This document shows, piece by piece, positions 38,046 through 46,663 of a stretch of DNA of 64,000 nt. The position numbers and the translations under genes were made by a program. How positions within the stretch are numbered: position 1 is the first letter of the stretch; each line of letters opens with the position of its first letter. Below the pieces are notes generated by a model. The model made no database searches and was not told the origin of the DNA. It saw only the letters and a program-made list of their open reading frames with translations. Source of the stretch: Roseovarius carneus (lineage in GTDB: Bacteria > Pseudomonadota > Alphaproteobacteria > Rhodobacterales > Rhodobacteraceae); contig NZ_JAHSPD010000001.1 of NCBI RefSeq assembly GCF_020141465.1, positions 1,718,374 through 1,782,373 on the forward strand, in the 5' to 3' direction.

Positions 38046-40289
38046 TCAGAGTTTCTCGCGCAGGTAATCCATCACATCTGCGCGCACCGATTGGTTGCCC
38101 GAGGCGCTGGCCTTGGCGATGACGCCGGCCAACTCATCAAGGTTCGTGCGGCGCAGGATGGATTTCACCGGACCGATGGAGGCGGGGCGCATCGACAGGT
38201 TGCGCAGGCCGATGGCTGCGAGGCACGCGGCCTCGACCGGGCGGCCTGCATCCTCACCGCAAAAGCTGAGCGGGGTGTTTGAGGCTGCACAGCGCGCGAC
38301 GATCTGCTCGATGAAGGTCAGAAAGCTCACGTTGAGCGTGTCATAGCGGCGGCGCACGCGCTCGTTCTCGCGGTCGGCGGCGAAGAAGAACTGCTTGAGA
38401 TCATTGCCCCCGATGGAGAGGAAATCGACCTCGCGGTAGAACTGCTCGGGCGAGAAGGCGAGGCTGGGTGTTTCCAGCATGGCACCCACCTTGAGCGCGC
38501 TGGGGATGGGGTGACCCAACACGCGCTCACGCTCCAGCGCCTTGTCCATCTCAGTACGGGCCATGGTGAACTCATCGCGCTGCGCCACGAAGGGGAACAT
38601 GATCGAGAGGGGGCGCCCGGCGGCGGCACGGATCAGCGCCTGAAGCTGCATCCGCATCACGCCTGGCTTATCAAGCCCCACGCGGATCGCGCGCCAACCC
38701 ATGGCGGGGTTGGGCTCATCCGTGGGCTTCATATAGGGCAGCACCTTGTCCGAGCCGATATCGAGGGTGCGGAAGATCACCGGCTTGTCGGCGGCGGCGT
38801 CCATCACGCGGGCGTAAAGCTCGCTCAGCTCGCCCCGGCGGGGCATTTGGGAGCGGATGAGAAATTGCAGCTCTGTCCGGAAAAGGCCCACGCCATCGGC
38901 GCCGGAGCCTTGCAGGCTAGGCAAGTCGGCCATCAGCCCCGCATTCATGTTGAGCGAGAGCGTCTTGCCACAAAGCGTCTCGGCGGGCTTGTCGCGGATC
39001 GAGGCGTAGCGTTCCTGCGCCTTGGCCTGCATCGCCATTTTGTCCTTGAAGGCAGCAAAGACGGTGTCGTCGGGGCGCAGATGTGCGATGCCCTGATCGC
39101 CATCGACGAGGATCGGATCGCCGTTGAGCGCCTCTGTCGTGATGCCGCGCGCGTTGATCACCAGCGGGATGGCGAGCGCGCGCGCGACGATTGTTGCATG
39201 GCTGCCGACCGCGCCTTCCTCCAGCACGATGCCCTTGAGGCTACGGCCATAATCCAAAAGCTCCGCCGGGCCGATATTGCGCGCAATGAGAATGGGATCG
39301 GGCGGCATTTCCGCCCCGGTCTGTCCGCCTTGGCCGGTGAGGATACGCAGCAGGCGATTGCTGAGATCATCGAGATCGTGCAAACGGTCGCGCAGATAGG
39401 CATCGGCCACCTGACCCATGCGGCTGCGGGCGGTCGATTGTTCTTTCTCGACGGCGGCCTCGGCGCTGAGGCCCCGGCCGATATCCGCCTCGATCCGCCG
39501 CATCCATCCCTTGGAATTGGCGAACATCCGGTAGGTTTCCAGCACTTCGAGCTGTTCTTTGTCGCCGGTGCGCACATGGTTGAGCATACGGTCCACGCCG
39601 ACGCGCAGCTCGTCCACAGCCTCGTTCAGGCGTTCAAGCTCGCGGGTGGGATCTTCGGCGAACGGGTTGGTGACGACCACGCGCGGCTCGTGCAGCCACA
39701 CATGACCGCGCGCGGCCCCCTCCTGTGCGGTGGCACCACGAAAGAGCACCGGTTGCTGGTGGCGGGCGGACATGGCAGCCCCCTCGCCGATAAAGGCGCC
39801 AAGCTCGGCCATTTCGGCCAGAACCATGGCGACCACCTCGACCGCGTAGACCTCATCATCGGAATATTTGCGCGCCTCGCGCGATTGCACCACAAGCACG
39901 CCCAGTTTCTCGCCCAGCCGCTGAATGGGCACACCAAGGAAGGACGAATACGCCTCCTCGCCCGTCTCGGGCATGTAGCGAAACCCCTTGGTGGAGGGCG
40001 CGTCGTCGGTGTTGATCACATGACCCTTGCGCGCGACACGCCCGACAAGACCCTCGCCCATCCGCATGCGTGTCTGGTGCACGGCCTCTTTGTTGAGGCC
40101 CTCGGTCGAGCAAAGTTCAAGCGTGTCCGCATCGCGGAACAGATAGATTGAGCAGACCTCGATCAGCATCTCTTCGGCAATCAGCCCGGTGATCTGGTCA
40201 AGCCGGGTCTGGCCACCCGCCTCGACCGCCATGATGTCGCGCAGCCGGCCCAGCAGCTTGCGGCTGTCGGTTTTCCTGTCGCGTGTCAT
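38046..40289 (-). CDS. ptsP: Phosphoenolpyruvate-protein phosphotransferase, nitrogen PTS enzyme I
   Basis: Takes phosphate from PEP and passes it to NPr, starting a regulatory phosphorelay rather than sugar uptake. The 747-aa protein has an N-terminal GAF domain (about residues 15-170), the EI phosphohistidine domain with His364 in EEGAVGSHATIVARAL, and the C-terminal PEP-binding TIM barrel (GVGLFRTELQFL; FFAADRENERV; SFCGEDAGRP). The GAF domain marks it as PtsP (EI-Ntr). The start may be ATG 40289 or 40316. Its place downstream of lysC is a conserved alphaproteobacterial arrangement. Confidence 0.95.
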   Translation of the reverse strand: MTRDRKTDSRKLLGRLRDIMAVEAGGQTRLDQITGLIAEEMLIEVCSIYLFRDADTLELCSTEGLNKEAVHQTRMRMGEGLVGRVARKGHVINTDDAPSTKGFRYMPETGEEAYSSFLGVPIQRLGEKLGVLVVQSREARKYSDDEVYAVEVVAMVLAEMAELGAFIGEGAAMSARHQQPVLFRGATAQEGAARGHVWLHEPRVVVTNPFAEDPTRELERLNEAVDELRVGVDRMLNHVRTGDKEQLEVLETYRMFANSKGWMRRIEADIGRGLSAEAAVEKEQSTARSRMGQVADAYLRDRLHDLDDLSNRLLRILTGQGGQTGAEMPPDPILIARNIGPAELLDYGRSLKGIVLEEGAVGSHATIVARALAIPLVINARGITTEALNGDPILVDGDQGIAHLRPDDTVFAAFKDKMAMQAKAQERYASIRDKPAETLCGKTLSLNMNAGLMADLPSLQGSGADGVGLFRTELQFLIRSQMPRRGELSELYARVMDAAADKPVIFRTLDIGSDKVLPYMKPTDEPNPAMGWRAIRVGLDKPGVMRMQLQALIRAAAGRPLSIMFPFVAQRDEFTMARTEMDKALERERVLGHPIPSALKVGAMLETPSLAFSPEQFYREVDFLSIGGNDLKQFFFAADRENERVRRRYDTLNVSFLTFIEQIVARCAASNTPLSFCGEDAGRPVEAACLAAIGLRNLSMRPASIGPVKSILRRTNLDELAGVIAKASASGNQSVRADVMDYLREKL

Positions 40290-40438
40290 AATGTCTGCGG
40301 CCCCCGGTCGGATCACCGGGACACGGCCCGGCGCACCAGTTTAAAGCATATCGGCGGGTGAAGCGAAACGGAAATATCGCGCGGGGCGGGAATTGCCACG
40401 CGCGCCGCAACCGTGCGCGCCGCATAAATGGGCAGCGG

Positions 40439-41677
40439 TCAGGCGGCCTTGTGCAGCTCAAACGCGTCATGCAGGGCCTGAACGGCCAGTTCCATGTACT
40501 TGCGGTCAATCAGCACCGAAATCTTGATCTCTGAGGTTGCGATAACCTTGATATTCACACCTTCGTCGCTGAGCGTTTTGAACATCAGCGCGGCCACGCC
40601 CGACTGGCTCCGCATCCCGATGCCCACCGCCGAGACCTTGGCCACATCCGTGTCGGCCACCAGATCATGGTAGTTGATCTCGCCACGATCCTGCGCGCCT
40701 TGCAGCGCTTTTGTCGCGCGCGCCACCTGATCGGTGGGGCACGAGAAGGTCATATCGGTGCGCCCTTCTTCGGCGATGTTTTGAATGATCATATCAACAT
40801 TCACGCCCGCCTCGGAGAGCGGCCCGAAGATGGCGGCGGCGATGCCGGGGCGGTCGGCGACGGAGATAAGGGTCATTTTCGCCTCATCGCGGCTATAGGC
40901 GATGCCGGAGACAACATTGGATTCCATGATTTCCTCCTCGGCGCAGACCAGCGTGCCTGCGTCATCTGATTGTTCCTCAAAGCTGCTGAGCACGCGCAGT
41001 TTGACATTATAGCGCATCGCCAGCTCAACCGAGCGGGTTTGCAGCACCTTGGCCCCGAGCGAGGCCAGCTCCAGCATTTCCTCAAACGCGATCTTGTCCA
41101 GCTTGCGGGCCTTGGACGCTATGCGCGGGTCGGTGGTGTAGACGCCGTCCACATCCGTGTAGATATCGCAGCGCTCGGCGTTGAACGCGGCGGCAAAGCC
41201 CACGGCGGTGGTGTCGGACCCGCCACGGCCCAGTGTGGTGATGCGGCCCTCGGGGCTGACCCCTTGGAAGCCCGCGACGACGGCGACTTTCATACCCTCG
41301 GCGAACTTGGCGGTGATGTTCTCGGACGGGATCTCTTCAATGCGGGCGGCACTGTGCGCGGAGGTTGTCTTAACCGGCACTTGCCAGCCCTGCCAGCTGC
41401 GCGCGGGTACGTCCATTTCCTGCAAGGTGAGCGCCATGAGGCCTGCGGTGACGTTTTCGCCGCTGCTGACCACAGCGTCATATTCACGCGCATCATAAAG
41501 CGGCGATGTCTCATTCACCCAGCCGACAAGTTCGTTGGTCTTGCCCGACATGGCGCTGACGATGACGATCACATCATAGCCCTTGGCCACCTCGACGCCC
41601 ACGCGTTTTGCAGCGCGGCGGATGCGGTCAAGATTGGCCACGGATGTGCCGCCGAATTTCATCACGAGAACGGGCAT
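40439..41677 (-). CDS. lysC: Aspartokinase
   Basis: Phosphorylates aspartate, the first step to lysine, threonine and methionine. The 412-aa protein has VMKFGGTSVANLDRI at the N-terminus, the amino acid kinase core with TTLGRGGSDTTAVGFA and CDIYTDVDGVYTTDPR, and two C-terminal ACT domains (from about residue 265; KMTLISVADRPGIAAAIF and KVSAVGIGMRSQSGVA) that mediate feedback control by end products. It is divergent from nothing; the next upstream gene on the same strand encodes a stand-alone ACT protein. Confidence 0.97.
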   Translation of the reverse strand: MPVLVMKFGGTSVANLDRIRRAAKRVGVEVAKGYDVIVIVSAMSGKTNELVGWVNETSPLYDAREYDAVVSSGENVTAGLMALTLQEMDVPARSWQGWQVPVKTTSAHSAARIEEIPSENITAKFAEGMKVAVVAGFQGVSPEGRITTLGRGGSDTTAVGFAAAFNAERCDIYTDVDGVYTTDPRIASKARKLDKIAFEEMLELASLGAKVLQTRSVELAMRYNVKLRVLSSFEEQSDDAGTLVCAEEEIMESNVVSGIAYSRDEAKMTLISVADRPGIAAAIFGPLSEAGVNVDMIIQNIAEEGRTDMTFSCPTDQVARATKALQGAQDRGEINYHDLVADTDVAKVSAVGIGMRSQSGVAALMFKTLSDEGVNIKVIATSEIKISVLIDRKYMELAVQALHDAFELHKAA

Positions 41678-41751
41678 GGGTGCGGTCCTTGGAAGTCATG
41701 CATGATAGTGCTCGGCGTCCGTTTACGCGGGGGGCGCACGGCGTGCAAGGG

Positions 41752-42156
41752 TCAGGGGGTATCGGCCTCTGCTGCCATCTGGTGCAGGGCGTCTATAGCC
41801 GCCTCCGCGCGGGCCTCGGGGATGAAGAGGTGGTCGTGGTAAAACCCCGCGACCGGGTTCACGCCCATGTTGAGCGCTGCAAGCCGTATGGAGACGCGCG
41901 CAAGAAATCCCACCGCCTCCAGCGCCGAGTGGATATTGAGCGTGATCATGCGGCACGGAAACTCATACGGGATATGCGCGGCCTCAGCCTCGGCCTGCGT
42001 CAGGATCAGCGTGGTGCCCTCGGCCTCCTGAAACACCATTTGCGGGGTGAGACCCGCCGGGACGGGGCCCTTCACCGTGGCAAAAACAAAGGTGTTAGCG
42101 TCCAGAACCGGGTTCATGCCGCGCAGCAGCGTCGTTAGGTCATGCCCGCCGCTCAT
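41752..42156 (-). CDS. Stand-alone ACT-domain protein
   Basis: A 134-aa small-molecule-binding protein built from two ACT-like halves: LRGMNPVLDANTFVFATV at the start and CRMITLNIHSALEAVGFLARVSIRLAALN in the second half. Such proteins often bind amino acids; the ligand is unknown. It lies 75 bases upstream of lysC and three bases downstream of an SDR gene on the same strand. Whether it tunes aspartokinase is speculation from position only. Confidence 0.8.
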   Translation of the reverse strand: MSGGHDLTTLLRGMNPVLDANTFVFATVKGPVPAGLTPQMVFQEAEGTTLILTQAEAEAAHIPYEFPCRMITLNIHSALEAVGFLARVSIRLAALNMGVNPVAGFYHDHLFIPEARAEAAIDALHQMAAEADTP

Positions 42157-42159
42157 ATG

Positions 42160-42798
42160 TCACCAGACATGGGTGCTGCCATCATAATTGAGAAAGCTGC
42201 CCGTGCTCTCAAGGCTCAGGCGATCAAAGCACGCGGTGAGGCCTGCCGCACTTTCTTCCACACTGATCTCGGCGTCATCTGTGCCCATATCGGTGCGGAC
42301 CCAGCCGGGGTGATAGATGCCGATGGCGATCCCGTCGGGTTTCAGATCAACGCTGAGGTTGCGCCCAAGGTTCAGGGCAGCGGCCTTGGACGAACGGTAG
42401 ATATAGCTGCCGCCGGGCGCGCGCTCCTGGCTGGCCATGGTGCTTGAAATTATGGCGATTTTCGGCGTTTGGGCCGCGCGCAGATGAGGCAGCAATGCCT
42501 CTATCGTCAGAAAGACCCCTGCCACGTTGACGGCGAATGTCTCGGCCCACTTATGCGGCTGATACCCCGCGCCAAGCGTATCCTCGCGGTCGAGATACAC
42601 GCCCGCATTGCAAATCAGAAGATCGACGGGCGCTTTGAGATTGGCCGCGAAAGCCGCAATCTGCGCTGGGTCCGTGACATCGAGCTGTGTGGCCCCCGGC
42701 GCGCGGGTGGTGCCGGTGACAGTATCGCCGCGCGCGGTGTAATCCGCAGCGAGGGTGGCGCCGATGCCGCGATTGGCGCCAGTGATGACAACATGCAT
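42160..42798 (-). CDS. Short-chain dehydrogenase/reductase
   Basis: A 212-aa classical-type SDR. HVVITGANRGIGATLA is the cofactor motif, LLICNAGVY the second motif, and the active site is S in IISSTMAS with YIYRSSKAA supplying Tyr and Lys. It is shorter than the usual 250 aa. The layout resembles the group related to C-factor and short aldehyde reductases. It is likely co-transcribed with the ACT gene. Substrate unknown. Confidence 0.87.
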   Translation of the reverse strand: MHVVITGANRGIGATLAADYTARGDTVTGTTRAPGATQLDVTDPAQIAAFAANLKAPVDLLICNAGVYLDREDTLGAGYQPHKWAETFAVNVAGVFLTIEALLPHLRAAQTPKIAIISSTMASQERAPGGSYIYRSSKAAALNLGRNLSVDLKPDGIAIGIYHPGWVRTDMGTDDAEISVEESAAGLTACFDRLSLESTGSFLNYDGSTHVW

Positions 42799-42818
42799 AG
42801 AGAGGCTCCTTCAGGGGC

Positions 42819-43232
42819 TCAGTTGGATTTGCGCGCAGGGCGGAAGGGCAGCGGCATGACCGGCACGCCGTCCTCTATGAGGGCTTTGGCCTCCTCCGGC
42901 TTGGCCTCGCCATAGATTGCGCGCGCGGGCGCTTCGCCGTCATGGATTTGGCGTGCTTCGGTGGCAAAGTTGAGGCCTACATAGTCGGAGTTTTCCTCCA
43001 CCTCGCGGCGTATTTGGGCCAGGGCGCGTTCCTTGTCTGAGGTTGGGGCGCTCAGTGCGCCTTTGCGGCTGGCGCGAACTTTTGGCGCCATCAGCGACTT
43101 GCTGACCTCAGTCGTGCCGCAGATTGCACACGACACCATCCCGGCGGCGGCCAGCTTGTCATAGGCGTCCGCCGATTGAAACCAGCTGTCAAAGCTGTGA
43201 TCGGCGCTGCATTTGAGAGAGAATTTTATCAT
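42819..43232 (-). CDS. DUF1178 protein
   Basis: A 137-aa cytosolic protein of family DUF1178, function unknown. The N-terminal region IKFSLKCSADHSFDSWFQSAD and the paired cysteines in VSCAICGTTEVSKSLMAP (about residues 34-37), with an upstream Cys8, suggest metal binding. The C-terminal part AYGEAKPEEAKALIEDGVPV-like (IYGEAKPEEAKALIEDG) is conserved in the family. The frame is open upstream to 43364, but ATG 43232 gives the usual N-terminus. Confidence 0.85.
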   Translation of the reverse strand: MIKFSLKCSADHSFDSWFQSADAYDKLAAAGMVSCAICGTTEVSKSLMAPKVRASRKGALSAPTSDKERALAQIRREVEENSDYVGLNFATEARQIHDGEAPARAIYGEAKPEEAKALIEDGVPVMPLPFRPARKSN

Positions 43233-43302
43233 TCCGCACCCCGAGCCTGATTGCTCTCCTCTACATCTACTGGCGGGGCGCGTGAAATCAAGCGTGCAGA
43301 GG

Positions 43303-43788
43303 TCAACCAGTGACGAAGCGGGGGTGGAAATTGTGGATGATCTCGGCCAACTCAGGTTCGGCAATGCGCGCGGCGGCCTTTTTGGGGCTCAGCCATTTGC
43401 GGCGTCTTTGGTCCATTTCGGGGTAGGTGGCGGAGATGGTTTTGACCTTCATCGCATAGATCATCGCCACGCAAGGCAGCTCTCTTTTGGGCTCCAGCAG
43501 CTTGTGATAAGAAAACAGTCCAAGGCAGCGATCATACATCTTACCGCGCACGCCGGCCTCTTCCCATGCTTCGATCGCGGCACATTCCGCAGGGGTTTTG
43601 CCGTCCATGGGCCAGCCCTTTGGCACGATCCAGCGTTTGGTGCCTCGGCTGGTAACCAGCAGGATTTCGGGCTTGTCGCGGACCATGCGAAAGCACAACG
43701 TGGCAAACTGAGTGCGCACGTCGCTCTTATGTGCCGACATCAAATCAATCGGTTCTTGTTTACCCGTTAAAAGGGACATTCTGCCCAT
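43303..43788 (-). CDS. Nudix hydrolase (DIPP-like)
   Basis: Predicted pyrophosphohydrolase of up to 161 aa. The Nudix box is GWPMDGKTPAECAAIEAWEE (then AGV), residues about 58-80: the EAWEEAGV metal-binding glutamates are kept, but the usual Arg before the first E is Ile and the first acidic position is Lys. SRGTKRWIVPKGWPM matches the DIPP-like branch that acts on diadenosine or inositol polyphosphates. The start may be ATG 43788, 43779 or 43740. It is divergent from modA. Confidence 0.82.
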   Translation of the reverse strand: MGRMSLLTGKQEPIDLMSAHKSDVRTQFATLCFRMVRDKPEILLVTSRGTKRWIVPKGWPMDGKTPAECAAIEAWEEAGVRGKMYDRCLGLFSYHKLLEPKRELPCVAMIYAMKVKTISATYPEMDQRRRKWLSPKKAAARIAEPELAEIIHNFHPRFVTG

Positions 43789-43863
43789 ACCGCTCTTCGG
43801 ACCACTTTAGCCTTCTTCTTTTCTATCATATAAAGCTAAAACCAATGAAAACACTAGTTTGAA

Positions 43864-44649
43864 ATGAATTCTTCGCACCAAACCCCTTCTGATATAGTTA
43901 ATTTACGCCGCTTTTGGGGGGTGATGATGGGCTGTGTGTTGGGTTTTGTGGCCTGTTTTGGTGCTGGTCCTGCCCGCGCGGAGGCGCCGGTGGTTTTTGC
44001 GGCTGCCTCTTTGCGTGGCGCGCTTGATGCGGTGGCGGAGGCCTATGGTGGCGCTGTTTTGTCCTATGGCGGCAGCGGGTCAATGGCGCGGCAGGTGGCG
44101 CAGGGTGCGCCTGCGGATGTTGTGATCCTCGCATCGGATGAGTGGATGGAGTGGCTTGTGGCGCAGGGCGCTGTGCCTGAGGCGCAGGTGCTTTTGGGCA
44201 ATTCCCTTGTGCTCATTGGGCCAGCCGGCGCTGAGGCTATGGCTGAGATTTCGGCGGAGACGATCCTTGCGCGGCTGGGCGGCGGACGTTTGGCGATGGG
44301 GCATGCGCAAAGCGTGCCCGCAGGGATCTACGCACGTGATTGGCTTGAGGGTGCGGGGCTTTGGGAGGCTCTTTCTCCGCATCTGGCAGAGACAGAAAAT
44401 GTGCGCGTGGCGCTTGCGTTTGTGGCGCGTGGGGAGGCCCCTTTGGGGATCGTTTACGGTACCGACGCGCTGGCCGATCCGGGGGTGCAGGTGCTTTACG
44501 AGGTGCCGGAGGAACGCCATGCGCAGATCGTCTATCCGGCGGCGGCTTTGACCCCGAAGGGTAACAGCTTCCTCACGTTTCTAGAAGGTTCAGAGGCTAA
44601 AGAGATCTTTGAAGCTTACGGGTTTCGTCCCATGGCGGAGGACCCATAA
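43864..44649 (+). CDS. modA: Molybdate ABC transporter, substrate-binding protein
   Basis: Periplasmic molybdate-binding protein. After a signal peptide (GVLGFVACFGAGPARAEA-like; actual CVLGFVACFGAGPARA) the mature protein begins near PVVFAAASLRGALDAV; YGGSGSMARQVAQGAPADVVILA and the HAQSVPAGIYARDWLE segment bind the oxyanion. The full frame gives 261 aa from ATG 43864. ATG 43924, preceded by GGGGGGTG, would trim the long N-region and may be the real start. The stop shares a base with the modB start. An AT-rich promoter stretch lies at 43800-43860. Confidence 0.9.
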   Translation: MNSSHQTPSDIVNLRRFWGVMMGCVLGFVACFGAGPARAEAPVVFAAASLRGALDAVAEAYGGAVLSYGGSGSMARQVAQGAPADVVILASDEWMEWLVAQGAVPEAQVLLGNSLVLIGPAGAEAMAEISAETILARLGGGRLAMGHAQSVPAGIYARDWLEGAGLWEALSPHLAETENVRVALAFVARGEAPLGIVYGTDALADPGVQVLYEVPEERHAQIVYPAAALTPKGNSFLTFLEGSEAKEIFEAYGFRPMAEDP

Positions 44650-45332
44650 TGCTGGAACCTGCGGAATGGGCGGCGCTCATGCTCTCGCTCAGGGTGTCGT
44701 TTGTCGCGGTGATCGTGAGCCTGCCCTTGGCGGTCTATGTCGCGTGGCTTTTGGCGCGCGGGCAGTTTCGCGGCCACGCATTGCTCAGCGCATTGGTGCA
44801 TTTGCCGCTCGTGTTGCCGCCTGTCGTGACCGGGTATCTGCTGCTGCTGACGTTTGGGCGCAATGGCGCAATCGGCGGGATGCTGGAAAGCGTGGGGATC
44901 GTCTTGGCCTTTCGCTGGACCGGGGCTGCTCTGGCCGCGGCTATCATGGGGTTTCCGTTGATGGTCAGGGCGATACGCCTCTCAATTGAAGCGGTCGACC
45001 CCAAGCTGGAGGAGGCGGCGGCCACGTTGGGCGCGCCGCGCTGGGCAGTATTTATGCGGGTGACATTGCCTCTGATCGCGCCGGGAATTTTGGCGGGCAC
45101 AGTGCTGGGCTTTGCCAAGGCGATGGGCGAGTTTGGTGCGACGATCACCTTCGTGGCCAACATACCCGGCGAGACGCAGACATTGCCCTCGGCCATCTAT
45201 GCGTTCTTGCAGGTGCCGGGAGGCGAGGGAGGTGCGATGCGGCTTCTGGTGCTGTCGCTTGTCGTAGCGGTCGGCGCAGTTCTTGTGTCCGAGTGGCTGG
45301 CCCGGCGCATGGCGGCGAGGGCACGGGCATGA
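44649..45332 (+). CDS. modB: Molybdate ABC transporter, permease
   Basis: Inner-membrane permease of 227 aa with about five or six membrane segments. The BPD domain is clear: LVLPPVVTGYLLLLTFGRNG, and the EAA loop DPKLEEAAATLGAPRWAVFMRVTLP that docks to ModC. GFAKAMGEFGATITFVANIPGETQTLP is the typical ModB segment. Its start overlaps the modA stop by one base, and its stop overlaps the modC ATG in an ATGA, so the three are translated together. Confidence 0.95.
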   Translation: MLEPAEWAALMLSLRVSFVAVIVSLPLAVYVAWLLARGQFRGHALLSALVHLPLVLPPVVTGYLLLLTFGRNGAIGGMLESVGIVLAFRWTGAALAAAIMGFPLMVRAIRLSIEAVDPKLEEAAATLGAPRWAVFMRVTLPLIAPGILAGTVLGFAKAMGEFGATITFVANIPGETQTLPSAIYAFLQVPGGEGGAMRLLVLSLVVAVGAVLVSEWLARRMAARARA

Positions 45333-46414
45333 GCCTCAATGTCGCCTTGCGCCACCGGTTCGCGGAGTTTGCGCTCGATGTGGCGTTCGAAGCGGGTGCG
45401 GGCGTGACGGCGCTTTTTGGCCCTTCGGGAGCAGGAAAGACCAGCGTTGCCAATGCGGTGGCGGGGCTTTTCCAACCGGACGAGGGGCGTATCACGCTGC
45501 GGGATAATGTGCTTTTTGACCGGGCGGCGGGGGTAAATGTGCCCACGGCGCGGCGGCGGATTGGTGTTGTGTTTCAGGACGGGCGGCTCTTCCCACATCT
45601 TGATGTGGCGGGCAATCTGGCCTTTGGCGCGCGCTATGCGCCGCAGGAGGCCGGGGGAGTTGAGGTCGGAGCGATCTGCGATCTGTTGGGGATCGGGCAT
45701 CTCACGGCGCGCCTGCCCGGTGCGCTTTCCGGCGGTGAAAAACAGCGCGTGGCCTTGGCGCGCGCCTTGCTTATGCAGCCGCAGCTTTTGGTTATGGACG
45801 AGCCTTTGGCAGCGCTTGATGGGCCGCGCAAGGATGAGATCTTGCCCTATCTGGAACGGTTGCGCGACGCAGATGGCGCGCCGATCATCTATGTCAGCCA
45901 CTCGGTCGCGGAGATTGCGCGTCTGGCGGACCGTATCGTTGTTCTGGACCAAGGCCGTGTGGTGCGGACGGGTCCGGTGGGGGATGTCCTGAGTGATCCT
46001 GTGATGATGCCTTTTGTGGGGGTGCGAGAAGCGGGCTCGGTGCTGGCGGCGGTTGTGCTTGAACGCCATGCGGACGGGTTGACGCGCCTTGGTCTGAGCG
46101 GGGGTGAAATGGTGCTTCCGGGTGTCGGTGCAGATGTGGGTAAGTCCTTGCGGATCAGAGTGTTGGCGCAAGATGTTATTGTGGCGCTTGAAAAGCCGAA
46201 AGGGCTGTCATCACGCAATATTCTACGCGCAGCGGTGGAGGAATTACACCCCGGCTCGGGCCCGGGCATGGCGGTGTCGCTGCGCCTTGGGGCGGATCGG
46301 CTTTTGGTGCGGATCACACGGCGCGCGGCGGAAGAGCTTTCCCTTGCGCCGGGTCTTGAGGTCTACGCGATCTTGAAGGCAACCGCGATTGCGCGGGGCG
46401 ATATCGGGACGTGA
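45329..46414 (+). CDS. modC: Molybdate ABC transporter, ATP-binding protein
   Basis: Cytosolic ATPase of 361 aa that powers ModAB. Walker A is GPSGAGKTS at residues 31-39, the Q-loop VVFQDGRLFPHL follows, the signature is LSGGEKQRVALARAL and Walker B is LLVMDEPLAALD. The C-terminal third (from about residue 285, GLSSRNILRAAVEE) is the mop/TOBE domain that binds molybdate and can shut the transporter. ATG 45329 is inside an ATGA with the modB stop. A 249-base gap follows before an iron-type permease. Confidence 0.95.
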   Translation: MSLNVALRHRFAEFALDVAFEAGAGVTALFGPSGAGKTSVANAVAGLFQPDEGRITLRDNVLFDRAAGVNVPTARRRIGVVFQDGRLFPHLDVAGNLAFGARYAPQEAGGVEVGAICDLLGIGHLTARLPGALSGGEKQRVALARALLMQPQLLVMDEPLAALDGPRKDEILPYLERLRDADGAPIIYVSHSVAEIARLADRIVVLDQGRVVRTGPVGDVLSDPVMMPFVGVREAGSVLAAVVLERHADGLTRLGLSGGEMVLPGVGADVGKSLRIRVLAQDVIVALEKPKGLSSRNILRAAVEELHPGSGPGMAVSLRLGADRLLVRITRRAAEELSLAPGLEVYAILKATAIARGDIGT

Positions 46415-46663
46415 GGTATGAATCCATGCGTTCAATCCCTCACTTATACACAGATATTGAACTTTGAATTTTGATATTCAGACTTTGAGGTGAAATTCGA
46501 TCGTGGCGCGTGGGGCACGCTCGATTCAAAGCGAATTTCAACATGTTTCCAAGGCGCTCCCAAGCTGTTCTGAGCCTTTGCCAAACCCGGCTCTGGCCTT
46601 GACCCTCTGTGGCGCGGGGATTACGGATCAAAACACTCAGGTATCAGGGAGGCCCTACGCATA
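46415..46663. promoter_or_regulatory. Intergenic region with dyads upstream of the iron-type permease
   Basis: AT-rich 249 bases with two dyads: TGAAT-N6-ATTCA at 46465-46480, and TGAAATTCG at 46491-46499 repeated inversely as CGAATTTCA at 46532-46540 around a GC-rich loop. The second may end the mod transcript or form a leader structure; the first could be an operator for a metal regulator. The spacing is one base longer than the TGA-N9-TCA iron-rhodo box, so that match is not claimed. Confidence 0.35.

Noticed and set aside
38511-40151. Long open frame of 546 aa opposite ptsP
   Set aside because: It is the antisense of a high-GC gene; composition-driven, with no domain or ribosome-binding site.
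46465-46480. Iron-rhodo box (RirA) upstream of the permease
   Set aside because: The dyad TGAAT-N6-ATTCA gives TGA-N10-TCA, one base longer than the known TGA-N9-TCA spacing.
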